From positions 5,008,460 through 5,042,786 of the forward strand of contig BFEA01000027.1 in the NCBI GenBank assembly GCA_003427395.1: 34,327 nt of DNA, written 5' to 3'. Below the pieces are notes generated by a model, which ran no database searches, was not told the origin of the DNA, and was given only the letters and a program-made list of their open reading frames with translations. This stretch comes from Chara braunii. Lineage: Eukaryota > Streptophyta > Charophyceae > Charales > Characeae. The translations under genes were made by a program, and so were the position numbers. Positions 9,641 through 17,290 of this stretch are shown here, in pieces (position 1 is the first letter of the stretch; each line of letters starts with the position of its first letter).

Positions 9641-10630
9641 TCAACGGTACAAGGCTACAAGCACAAACAGACAACTGCTCCACAGAGGACCCAAAGACAA
9701 CATATAAAAATCATACATTGCTTTGTGCCAGACAGATTTGACTTTCAATTTCGGACCTCAACACCCAGCTGCTCATGGTGTTTTAAGATTATCAAACTGA
9801 GGACGAAGCTATGACTTTGTTTTTTTTTTTGTTATCCTATTCTTGTATCAATTACACCGTCTTTTTTTAAAAAGCGCATCCCGTCGACGCGTTTCTACTT
9901 GGGCGCTCACCAAGTATCTTCAGGAGGGCCATCCACCCACGTTCACTATGAGGGGACATGTCCCCTCATCAACGTTCAAATCACAGATGCATTCATACCT
10001 CAAGTTTCTTCCTCACCTTCCCTCGCCACCACCACCTTTCCCCGTCCATCCACCCTACAGCTTCATCACTTCTTCGCGTCATCTGATCTAGTGTCTGACC
10101 GACCGATCTCAATCTCCCAATGTCCATCGTGCGCGCCGGGAGGAGCAAAGACACCAGCATGTCGAGCGCCCGGAGTTCCTTGTGCAAAGAGGAGGGAATA
10201 CACTCAGCACAGTTACATATACAGTCCCTGAGGCAGCGCTGTACTGTAGCATCCCAGAAAAAAAACGGTTTGAGCCAAAAAAAAAAAAAAACATTTTCCC
10301 GTACGGGACAACAATCGGCAAAAAACGAGATTTCACTCCACCTATGTGCGTATCTGTTGCCCAGTTCCCAAAAAATGTACCGTGTGAAATCTTCCACAAG
10401 CGTCAGAGGGTATGACAAAACTGTACGGGAAGCACTCGAAAATTATGGAACTCAGCCCCAAAAAAAGACAGCCGTTCAATCGAGTGCCCCAAAATCCTAC
10501 TTTCTATTATTCCAGAAACCGGAAAAACTTATTATGGCCCATATTCCGAAAAACAAAATAAAATAAATCACGGGTTCAAGCCCATAAAACAGTCACAGAG
10601 CGGAAGATTGAAAACCCTACTTCCGGGAGG
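9641..10630. other. Unassigned intron sequence
   Basis: Mostly unique-looking sequence. 10255-10560 is A-rich with C-rich words and contains CCCGTACGGGAC. No gene, RNA or clear repeat boundary was recognised. Confidence 0.4.
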
Positions 10631-10631
10631 G

Positions 10632-10948
10632 AGTAAAAATACCCAAGAAAACCATGATACAACCCATGTGGGCATACTTGCAAGCAGACGGACCCGACGA
10701 GCGTCCGGTCTGGTCCGCTTTGCCACGTGCGGCACCCTCCCCCCGGACTGGACGGACCCGGACCGGACCGGACGGGGCTGTTTTTTTTGGGGGGGGAGGG
10801 GGGGGGTGTAACTGGTCGTCGGGCGCACATTCGTGCGCCGCGCTGGTCCGGTCCAGCAGTCTGCCGCACGTGCGGAACCGCCCGGACAGCGTCCGCTTGC
10901 AAGTATGCATGTGGGTATTGCCTGATGCATGGTGCCGTATTTTTTAAT
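10632..10948. mobile_element. Foldback element with long terminal inverted repeats
   Basis: The left arm (GTAAAAATAC..., then GGGCATACTTGCAAGC at about 10670) is mirrored by the right arm (GCTTGCAAGTATGCATGTGGG at about 10894-10914, ending GTATTTTTTAA at 10938-10948). Pairing extends, with gaps, over roughly 50-100 bases per side and includes CACGTGCGGCA on both arms. The centre is a G-run (10780-10810). No transposase is present, so it would be non-autonomous. Target-site duplication is not evident. Confidence 0.65.
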
Positions 10949-11071
10949 TTCAAGCTTCAAGGTGGGGGACCCTGGGGGTACACTTGGGAAATAAAAAATC
11001 TCCAAGGGCCCCCAACCACTTTGGCAAACCTTGCCAAAGATCCGGAGAAGAAGAAGAAGAAGAAGGAGAAG

Positions 11072-11315
11072 AAGACTGGTGGATGCTGATGTAATATCCT
11101 CCACATACAATTTGGACGCCAATGAAATGCCCTCCACATACAACCCTCTTTCCAGCAAGTGCAGCTCCCCATCACAGTGAAAAACGAAGAACAAAAAAGA
11201 GGAAGAAGAAGAGCAAGAAGAAGAAGAAGAAGAAGAAGAAGAAGAAGACGGTGGCGGCGGCGATGACAACGATGACAAAGAAGAAGAAGGAGAAGAAGGA
11301 GAAGAAGAAAAGTCA
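11072..11315 (+). repeat. GAA-tailed dispersed module, copy 2
   Basis: Same head, purine tract and GAC/GGC segment as at 9405-9640. A further GAA run (11047-11070) precedes the head. Confidence 0.75.
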
Positions 11316-11570
11316 TTCCCGTGAAGAGTTCCTTTTGGCAAAAAGAACTGACTGTTTCTCAATTTGTGTGTGCCGTCCTTGTACAGGGGAACACTAATCT
11401 CTCTGTGTCCTTCCGGATCTCAGCACATGGCCAATTTCTCCCGAGGGATGGCATTTCTTCGTTTTGCTTCGCTTGATAGTTTAAAGTTTAAACTTTAAAG
11501 CAATTATGAAATTTTCAGAGTCTATTGGGCGGGGTATCATTAACCCAGATGTCCTTCGTGATAAGTTGTT

Positions 11571-11596
11571 GAAAATTAAAATTGGAATGATACACA
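11571..11596 (+). pseudogene. U6 internal fragment
   Basis: TTAAAATTGGAATGATACA resembles the segment before the U6 ACAGAGA box. It lies about 50 bases upstream of a longer U6-like copy. It is short, so the call is tentative. Confidence 0.4.
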
Positions 11597-11621
11597 CAAA
11601 ACTCACATAACCCACATCGTC

Positions 11622-11712
11622 TTGTGGGACACCCCTTAAAATTGGAACGATGCAGAGAAGATTGGCATGGCATGTGTGCAAGAACAACACACAGAAATCA
11701 AGAAACGGATCG
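11622..11712 (+). pseudogene. Diverged U6 snRNA pseudogene
   Basis: Collinear with U6 over its length: TTGTGGGACACC, TTAAAATTGGAACGAT, GCAGAGAAGATTGGCATGG, then ACACACAGAAATCAAGAAACGG. The ACAGAGA box is GCAGAGA, and the catalytic AGC triad reads GGC. It is inside the kinase intron on the opposite strand. Confidence 0.7.
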
Positions 11713-11905
11713 AGTCGTCCAAATGAGAGAAAAGAAAATAAATCAAAAAAAAAAAAAGCACATCCTCAAGCATGTTGACTATTTCCGTAAGAACTTGCCA
11801 GGCCTTTCTTCTTCCCCAAAGGAAAACATTTTAAGCCAGAAACCGGGTTCCCGATTCCCCACTTTTAGTTCGAGCCGCTCGTCGGAAGATCATGCCAGTG
11901 CTCCA

Positions 11906-12015
11906 ACTGTCTTCACCCGAATGGAGTGCCCGCTCGTTATTGCCCTGTGCCTGGACTAAAAGTCTACCCTGAATACAGCTCTAATGGCCGGGCATTAAGT
12001 GTTAGGGTGAAAATG
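11906..12015. repeat. Palindromic (foldback) element, copy 2
   Basis: Left arm ACTGTCTTCACCCGAATGG and right arm GGGCATTAAGTGTTAGGGTGA form imperfect inverted repeats related to copy 1 at 944-1053. It is followed by TGTTCTTTTATCTGCTACC, which also follows the copies at 12707 (after the MITE) and 13147. Confidence 0.6.
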
Positions 12016-12088
12016 GAAGGTGTTCTTTTATCTGCTACCACTGTCAGTGATTAGGTTTATATTACTTAATAACTTTAGTTTAGACTCC

Positions 12089-12191
12089 TTTTTTTTTTGG
12101 ACCATTTCTCGGTTTATGCATGTCACCCTTTCGCAGAGGTCATGCTAATCTCCTCCGTATCGTTCCAATTTTAATGGATGTCCCGAAGGAC
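12089..12191 (-). pseudogene. Retroposed U6 pseudogene with A-tail
   Basis: On the minus strand it reads GTCCTTCGGGACATCC through GAGAAATGGTCC, full length, then runs directly into a pure A tract (12089-12098) where a functional U6 gene would have a T terminator. The ACAGAGA box reads ACGGAGG. A 3' A-tail is a hallmark of target-primed retroposition. Confidence 0.85.
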
Positions 12192-12445
12192 TTATACTCT
12201 TTTGCCGGTGAGGCGTTGTCCTGACTAGGGTGAGGTGGTGGGAGTCGTCTTTGACGACCCGAAGTGTTTTTGACATAGATGGAGTCGCGTTCTCATCTCA
12301 TCGTTCTTTGAGATTCATGGATCATCGTTAACTACCACTGTTAACATGATTGTTATAAGATCAAGATGCTTTCAGTTGACTTCACAGCTTGTACCTTGTC
12401 TGGATGCTGTTTGACTGCATGCGTTGCAGTTCATCAGAATTATAT

Positions 12446-12484
12446 CATTTCTCGATTTACGCGTGTCATCCTTGCGCAGGGGCC

Positions 12485-12516
<32 letters not shown>

Positions 12517-12534
12517 ACGGATGTCCCGAAGGAG
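12446..12534 (-). ncRNA. U6 snRNA-like copy with intact core (gene or recent pseudogene)
   Basis: Minus-strand sequence from CCTTCGGGACATCCG through CGAGAAATG. It keeps ATACAGAGAAGATTAGCATG, so both the ACAGAGA box and the AGC triad are intact, as is CCCCTGCGCAAGGATGACAC. The first bases (GT) and last bases (GTCCAAAT plus T-run) are missing or altered: ATATAATT follows GAAATG. GAGTATAT lies only about 10 bases upstream, too close for a standard U6 TATA box at about -30. A truncated, recently inserted copy seems likelier than an active gene. Confidence 0.6.
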
Positions 12535-12535
12535 A

Positions 12536-12629
12536 TATACTCCATCTTTTAAAAAACTTCGTTACACTTTTTTTTTGCTTACCTGGAAAGATCCACAACT
12601 TCTGCTGCTGCACGCAGTTCCTCCCACTC
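12536..12629 (-). repeat. Duplicated exon-end/splice-donor segment, copy 1
   Basis: Contains TTACCTGGAAAGATCCACAA and CTTCTGCTGCTGCACGCAG, a near copy of the 3' end of the CHASE exon plus the start of its intron (13205-13320). On the minus strand the donor is CAG/GTAAGC, at least as good as the real one. The encoded segment would read like LSAAAEVVDLS. It is a partial duplicated pseudo-exon. Confidence 0.75.
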
Positions 12630-12707
12630 ATTATCGCCCTGTATCTGGATTGAAAGTTGCCCCAGATACGGCTATAATGACTAGGCGTTGTATTCGGGTG
12701 AAGACGG
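12630..12707. repeat. Palindromic element, copy 3 (left arm partial)
   Basis: CATTATCGCCCTGTATCTGG ... CCAGATACGGCTATAATGAC, then GTATTCGGGTGAAGACGG. The outer left arm is replaced by the duplicated exon segment. Confidence 0.6.
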
Positions 12708-12723
12708 TAGAACTGACTATTCG

Positions 12724-12925
12724 TTAAATTTCAAATTTGAAATATTTTGCTCGCGGCACGAACTTGAACAAGGATTTGTTTGCCTCTTTTTGTACGTTTT
12801 TCAAATTTGGTGTCGACAACTGAGTGTTAATGCATACCGCCTCCAATCACGGAACCCAAGCATCTGAAAGGGTCAAAAAAATCTTTGTTTAATTTCGTCG
12901 CGCAAGCAAAATATCTCTCATTTAA
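12724..12925. mobile_element. TTAA-flanked MITE
   Basis: TTAA (12724-12727) and TTAA (12922-12925) bound about 194 bp. The ends are inverted repeats: left AAATATTTTGCTCGCGGCAC, right GCGCAAGCAAAATATCTCTC. Pairing extends inward with mismatches (AACAAGGATTTGTTTG against CAAAAAAATCTTTGTTTAA). TTAA target duplication is typical of piggyBac-type transposition, so this may be a non-autonomous relative. No transposase is present. Confidence 0.65.
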
Positions 12926-12939
12926 CTAAAAGTCAGATG

Positions 12940-13082
12940 TAGGTGTTCTTTTATCTGCTACCACTGTCAGTGATTAGGTTTATAGTACTATATACTCCAT
13001 TTTTCAAAAGCGTTGTTTCACTTTTTTTTTGCTTGCTTGGAAAGATCCACAACTTCTGCTGCTGCACTCAGTTCCTCCCAAT
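12940..13082 (-). repeat. Duplicated exon-end/splice-donor segment, copy 2
   Basis: Same order as 13145-13320: TGTTCTTTTATCTGCTACC, TAGGTTTATA, ACTCCATTTTTCAAAAGC, then TTGCTTGGAAAGATCCACAA and CTTCTGCTGCTGCACTCAG. The donor on the minus strand reads AA/GCAAGC, a weak or GC-type site. Confidence 0.75.
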
Positions 13083-13147
13083 CATTATCACCCTGTATCT
13101 GGACACGACTAAAATGACTGGGCGTTGTATTCGGGTGAAGACGGTAG
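13083..13147. repeat. Palindromic element, copy 4 (shortened)
   Basis: CATTATCACCCTGTATCTGG, then GACTGGGCGTTGTATTCGGG and TGAAGACGGTAG. It has lost part of its centre compared with copy 3. Confidence 0.55.
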
Positions 13148-13255
13148 GCGTTCTTTTATCTGCTATCGCTGTTAGTGATTGGGTTTATAACTTTATATTA
13201 CTTTATAAATTTATAATCCATTTATTCAACTCTGTTAGACTTCATTTTTACTTAC

Positions 13256-13904
13256 TTGGAAAGATCCGCAACTTCTGCTGCCTCCTTCGCTGCACTCAGT
13301 TCGTCGTTCAGGAACTCCACTCGAAGTAGGTGCTTTCGCATGCCCTCCATGCGAACAGCGCCGGCCCACAGGATGTACACCAACAGCCAGGAGATGACCA
13401 AGCACAAAGACACCCACATCAATTCCTGCCTTGGAACAAATTTGGGCTTCTTGCGAAAACACCAGACTTCATACTTGCGCGAATGAGAATACAAATCCAA
13501 CTCCGAGCTCACCGCGAACAGTGAGCGGTTGAACTTTTTTGTGTCATGGTACTCCTGCAGGCTGGTGAGATCCAGTGGAAGAGGATTTTCGGGATCTGTG
13601 ATGTCTGCAATTGCCATTCGTGCATCTGGCAGACCCTTAATCTCGCTCTGTATTCTTCGAAGAAGGGGATCAAATTGAAACCCCAATGTAAGGACTCCAT
13701 CAAGGGCGTCGAGGCGCTCCTGTCGTGTTACATTGGCGTAATCTGGGTAGTTCACCGACACCTTCGTCGTCTTGTAGATCGGCACCATCAAGATCAGCAA
13801 TGTTTTCGGATAACCCTCTGAGCGAGCTATGTAGGGTCGAAAGAACAGAATCTCTCCCTTCGCACTTGCATCCAAAACAGCGTCCAAATACCCATCTACG
13901 GCCG
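13256..13904 (-). CDS. CHASE histidine kinase, CHASE/transmembrane exon
   Basis: This 649-base exon encodes the C-terminal half of an extracellular CHASE ligand-binding domain, as in cytokinin-receptor-type kinases. Order: CHASE (FRPYIARSEGYPKTLLILMV, then PIYK, then GVLTLGFQFDPLLRRI), a membrane-spanning helix (WVSLCLVISWLLVYILWAGA), then a charged helical linker (LNDELSAAKEAAEVADLS) leading into HisKA. Start is set by the acceptor GCAACAG/CGGCC (phase leaves 2 bases), end by the donor AA/GTAAGT. The two boundaries keep 215 whole codons open between them. Earlier exons (signal/first TM, N-terminal CHASE) are not visible and may lie in the gap (15096-15307) or beyond. Cytokinin binding is not established from this half alone. 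Confidence 0.88.
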
Positions 13905-13960
13905 CTGTTGCATACAGTACAGGACACCACCCAACTTGTTACAAAGCATCTGCACTCCAG

Positions 13961-13970
13961 CGCTCTCTCG

Positions 13971-14045
<75 letters not shown>

Positions 14046-14066
14046 GCGCGCGCGCGCGCGCGCACA
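13961..14066. repeat. CT-CA-CG composite microsatellite
   Basis: About 15 CT units, then 25 CA units (13991-14040), then CGCACG and a pure CG run to about 14062. It lies about 57 bases upstream of the kinase CHASE exon, in the preceding intron. Confidence 0.95.
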
Positions 14067-14414
14067 TACAGGCACATTCCCAAAAAAAAATGCTGGTGAT
14101 CGTTTGGCAACACAAAGACACACCCTTCCAGATTTCCACACTGACTGGACCTCTCAATGTTTTCATCTCCGTGTAACTTATATAGCTTAAAACTTCTTGA
14201 ACGGTCTCATCAGACTCTCATGTGATGCTGCGTCTTGAGACCCAGGAAAGTGCTTGGGCCCACGGCCGCTTTGTTTTCTTCTTTGTCCTTTCGGGCCAGG
14301 GCTGCTGTCTTTTTATTTTTTTGGTTGTGTGGGGTTGAGGGTTTGTAGTTCCACGCCCCAAGCTGTATTCGAATCGATGAAGCAGAGATATTCAATTACA
14401 TATATAGACACCTG

Positions 14415-14490
14415 GACGATGTGGTGGAGTGGTACACCCATCAACGTTTGAAAAGCAGACCTGAGTTCGAATCTGAACAGATCAGTAGGG
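14415..14490 (+). repeat. tRNA-derived SINE head, copy 3
   Basis: GGTGGAGTGGTACACCCATC (degenerate box A), TTTGAAAAGCAGACCTGAG, then GTTCGAATCTGAACAGATCA (box B). It matches copies 1 and 2 in order and spacing. Confidence 0.6.
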
Positions 14491-14885
14491 TAACTCTGAA
14501 GAACCTGAGGCCGGTCAGTTCTATGATGGTATCTCAAGGCAGACACCCTTTTCTTGGGAAAAACGAAAAACAAAAACAGAAGGAAATAGACAACGACACA
14601 CGTTCTTCACATTGATGAACAGCAAAAACCTTAACCGTTAGTGAACAGGTCCTGAGCTTGAATTGTGATAAAGCAGATAAATACAGTAGTGTAGTGTAAG
14701 GGGCTGCGGGGTCCATTGCCCTGCCCACATGGTAGTATCACCCACATACCCCACATTTCACCACCGAGCTCAGGTAGCATCACCCACCAACAGCATTAGT
14801 TCATGTCATATGAACACCCCCCAACCCACCCCACATAGTACACTGCAGCCAGACCACTCAGTTCACCTGCAAATGGTTAACAGGA
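14491..14885. other. Unassigned stretch
   Basis: No gene is recognised. CCACATACCCCACATTTCACC-like C/A-rich words recur at 14745-14835 (CACCCAC, CCCACAT). Confidence 0.4.
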
Positions 14886-14889
14886 ATGC

Positions 14890-15060
14890 CCCCTTTTTTT
14901 TTTTTTTTGGAGGAAAACCATACTTGTGGCGCACTGGTGCGGTGCGCCCTGCGGAATGTGCGCGGTGACACTGCGCGCGCACGAGGTGCGCCGTGCGCGC
15001 AGCGCATGGAGACGCGCTACTGTGCAAGGCTGCGCACTGTGCCCCATGCCTTTTCTCGGC
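14890..15060. repeat. GC-rich palindromic element with T-run edge
   Basis: CCCCC followed by a T-run, GGAGGAAAACC, then dense TGCGC/GCGCA words in both orientations (14937-15050). The same arrangement (T-run, GGAGG, TGCGC palindromes, GAGGAAAACC) is at 16134-16250. A related GC-rich palindrome lies at 18588-18650. Confidence 0.5.

Positions 15061-15095
<35 letters not shown>
15061..15095. repeat. GT microsatellite at gap edge
   Basis: A GT run ends in the assembly gap. Confidence 0.9.
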
Positions 15096-15307
15096 NNNNN
15101 NNNNNNNNNNNNNNNNNNNNNNNNNNNNNNNNNNNNNNNNNNNNNNNNNNNNNNNNNNNNNNNNNNNNNNNNNNNNNNNNNNNNNNNNNNNNNNNNNNNN
15201 NNNNNNNNNNNNNNNNNNNNNNNNNNNNNNNNNNNNNNNNNNNNNNNNNNNNNNNNNNNNNNNNNNNNNNNNNNNNNNNNNNNNNNNNNNNNNNNNNNNN
15301 NNNNNNN
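15096..15307. other. Assembly gap (212 Ns)
   Basis: All Ns. Flanked by GT repeat and a truncated MITE. Any content, including an upstream kinase exon, is unknown. Confidence 1.
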
Positions 15308-15429
15308 CGGTGTATCTTTCCATGTTCCGGTGGAAGATTCATTCCCATTTTGCTCATACGTTGGGTGGTGGAGAGCGAAGGGCCGTTGCTCCGCTACTTA
15401 CCAAATGTGCAAAATGAGAATGAATCAGG
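15308..15429. repeat. Rearranged MITE halves (GTGAGTAG family)
   Basis: 15308-15384 is the right half of the family (GGTGTATCTTTCCATGTTCC, GAAGATTCATTCCCATTTTG). 15386-15429 is the opposite-strand end (CTCCGCTACTTACCAAATG, TGCAAAATGAGAATGAATC). The two halves abut head to head, and the 5' portion is lost in the gap. Confidence 0.6.
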
Positions 15430-15469
15430 TAAGCACGTAACGTATCTCTGGAACCTTTCTTTTTTTTTT

Positions 15470-15576
15470 TTTTGGAGAATCTCTGAACAAATGAGATTGA
15501 ATCCTCCGCTTGAACATGGAAAGATACATTGCCATATATGTCTTGTGTGCATGTCGAGAGTAGTGCAGCGAGCCCG
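15470..15576 (-). repeat. MITE, minus orientation
   Basis: Reverse complement begins CGGGCTCGCTGCACTACTC, then TATCTTTCCATGTTCAAGCG. It is the same family as 15662-15782 but with a decayed right TIR. Confidence 0.6.
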
Positions 15577-15661
15577 TTGTTGAACAGTACCGTTGAGGTT
15601 CTTTTTTTTTTTTTTTTTTTTTTTTCAATGAACTCCCTGGGCCTGGTCAATCAATCATGAT

Positions 15662-15782
15662 GGGCCTCGCTGCACTACTCTTGACATGCGCAAAAGACAA
15701 AAATCATGGCCGTGTATTTTTCCATATTCTAGCGGAAGATCACTCTCGTTTTGCACATTTCGAGAGTAGTGCAGCGACGCCC
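15662..15782 (+). mobile_element. MITE with about 30-bp TIRs (GTGAGTAG family)
   Basis: Left TIR GGGCCTCGCTGCACTACTC (15663-15681) pairs with right GAGAGTAGTGCAGCGACGCCC (15762-15782). TGCGCAAAA pairs with TTTTGCACA inside. About 120 bp, no ORF. Immediately preceded by a T-run (15602-15625). A complete relative is at 25081-25202. Confidence 0.75.
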
Positions 15783-16133
15783 AATGTCTCGAGGCCGTCA
15801 CCCTTTCAAAGAGGGAAGTGGCTGTCAGTTCCGCTGATTTTCTTCCTTTATGTTTTTTTCTTTATTAAAAAAAAAAAACCTCCAGGAAAAACGGCTGTCA
15901 GTTCCGTCGTTTTCTACTTCAGAAGTAATAAGAAGAGAACGTTGAGAGATCGCTACCCTCATCATGACTGAATCTGGCCTGCAAGAACCCTACCATACAC
16001 ACAGAGTGTTACGCGGACTACAGGTTACTAAAAGCTTTCAGGCCAACGCGTGGCCTCCAAAAAAAATTTGGCTGCCCGTTTCTTATTTTACGCGAGCAGG
16101 GGGCCGGGTCTCTACCGCCCCTCACAACTTTTT
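15783..16133. other. Unassigned stretch
   Basis: No gene recognised. The phrase GGCTGTCAGTTCCG occurs twice (about 15820 and 15893) on both sides of a T/A-run, suggesting a small duplication or foldback. Confidence 0.35.
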
Positions 16134-16250
16134 CTTTTTTTTTTTCGACCCCCATTTTTGGAGGTGCGCCGCATGCAGTGCGCGCGCGTAGTGCGGGATG
16201 CGCCGTGTGGCGCACGTGCGCAGTACAGCGCATCGAGGAAAACCCATTGT
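16134..16250. repeat. GC-rich palindromic element, second copy
   Basis: T-run, CCCCCATTTTTGGAGG, then TGCGCCGCATGCAGTGCGCG, GTGTGGCGCACGTGCGCAG and GAGGAAAACCC. It resembles 14890-15060. Confidence 0.5.
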
Positions 16251-16379
16251 AAGGACCCCTCCTTTCAGCTTTAGGGTAACAGATCTTCTGCTGAAATTAG
16301 GGTTATAACTTTTAAGTTTTAAGGTCAATTCCTTTTTTTTTTTCTTTTTTTTTTTTTTTTTAATGTGGTCCAATTGCGA

Positions 16380-17290
16380 GGCACAAGGCCTCGCTAAGCC
16401 CTACCGGGCCCCTATTTGCAACAGGTCGGCCGCCCTAAGTGAAGGCAGGCTCAACAGATGACCAGAGGCCTATTTTGGACTACTTCGCAGCTGGGGTAAA
16501 ATTCAGGCAGTTGCGCAGTGCCAGTTGGTTGAAGGCGCCCAGGCCCTGGCCTCCTTTATCAAAGGTATCTAAGTCAGGCCCTGGGCGAGATACGCAGCAT
16601 GGACCCAACTCAGACTGTAGGCAGTTGGGCACGGGTAACTGTTGGTGGCCCTGGGCCTGATTCGTTTGGACTGAGGGTCAGCCTCCCTGGGCCTACTGGA
16701 AGCTTCTGGGCCGGGGCCCAGTACCGCAGCACAGCACGCAGCAGCAGGCCACTTCGATATAGGGAAGGGCCTGCCCACGCAGAAATTTGGGCACTGGCTG
16801 CATGCTGTGCTAACGCTGGCCAGCGTTCACGCGCTCACGGGCGAGCTGGAAGGAGCAGGCAGCCATAGCCGAGCTGCGCTGCTCTATGCTGGATGGGGCG
16901 CATGGTGGTCCTTGGGTGCAAGTGGCATCTGTGAGTTGGGGAACGACGTTGTGAGTGATACGAGAGACATACCTGGTGCTTGAGGCCTGCGGCATTGGCC
17001 GAGATCTGCTCGTACTTGGGAAGCTGTTGACGTCATCAGCGGCATTGTAGTCTAGGCTAGATAGGATCTGCCATTCGTAGTCTGGGTGCCGAGCGCCAGA
17101 TAGGATATCAACATTGGTTCTTCGTTGATGATGATGGGACTATTCCAGCATTGTCAATTATGAGCTTTTGGTGTGCTCTTATTTGGTGAAACTCGTGATG
17201 CAATTCTGCTATTGGTTCGAGGTCACGACTATCTGGTCTCATGTGTATGATGCTGTTTGATTTCTGAAGTGCGCTATTGCTCATCTTCCT
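16380..17290. mobile_element. Possible LTR fragment, GGCCC-rich
   Basis: Rich in CAGGCCC/GGGCCTG words and with one CAGCCATAGCCGAGCTGCG, both features of the LTR at 27870-28925. No paired LTR, primer site or ORF was found, so this is a weak inference. No gene is recognised in the region. Confidence 0.25.

Larger units (their letters stand above)
8595..13255 (-). other. 4661-bp intron of the histidine kinase gene
   Basis: A GT-AG intron with donor AA/GTAAGT at 13255 and acceptor TTTGCAG ending at 8595. Splicing joins AA to A, giving ADLSKSSFLATISHEIRTP, which is continuous with plant cytokinin-receptor-type kinases. The intron holds a 17-bp-flanked insertion, SINE head, GAA modules, a foldback element, U6-derived sequences, a TTAA MITE and duplicated copies of the exon-intron junction. 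No intact gene was found inside it. Confidence 0.85.

Noticed and set aside
14863-15583. Long frames spanning the gap
   Set aside because: They consist mostly of Ns and GT-repeat translation.
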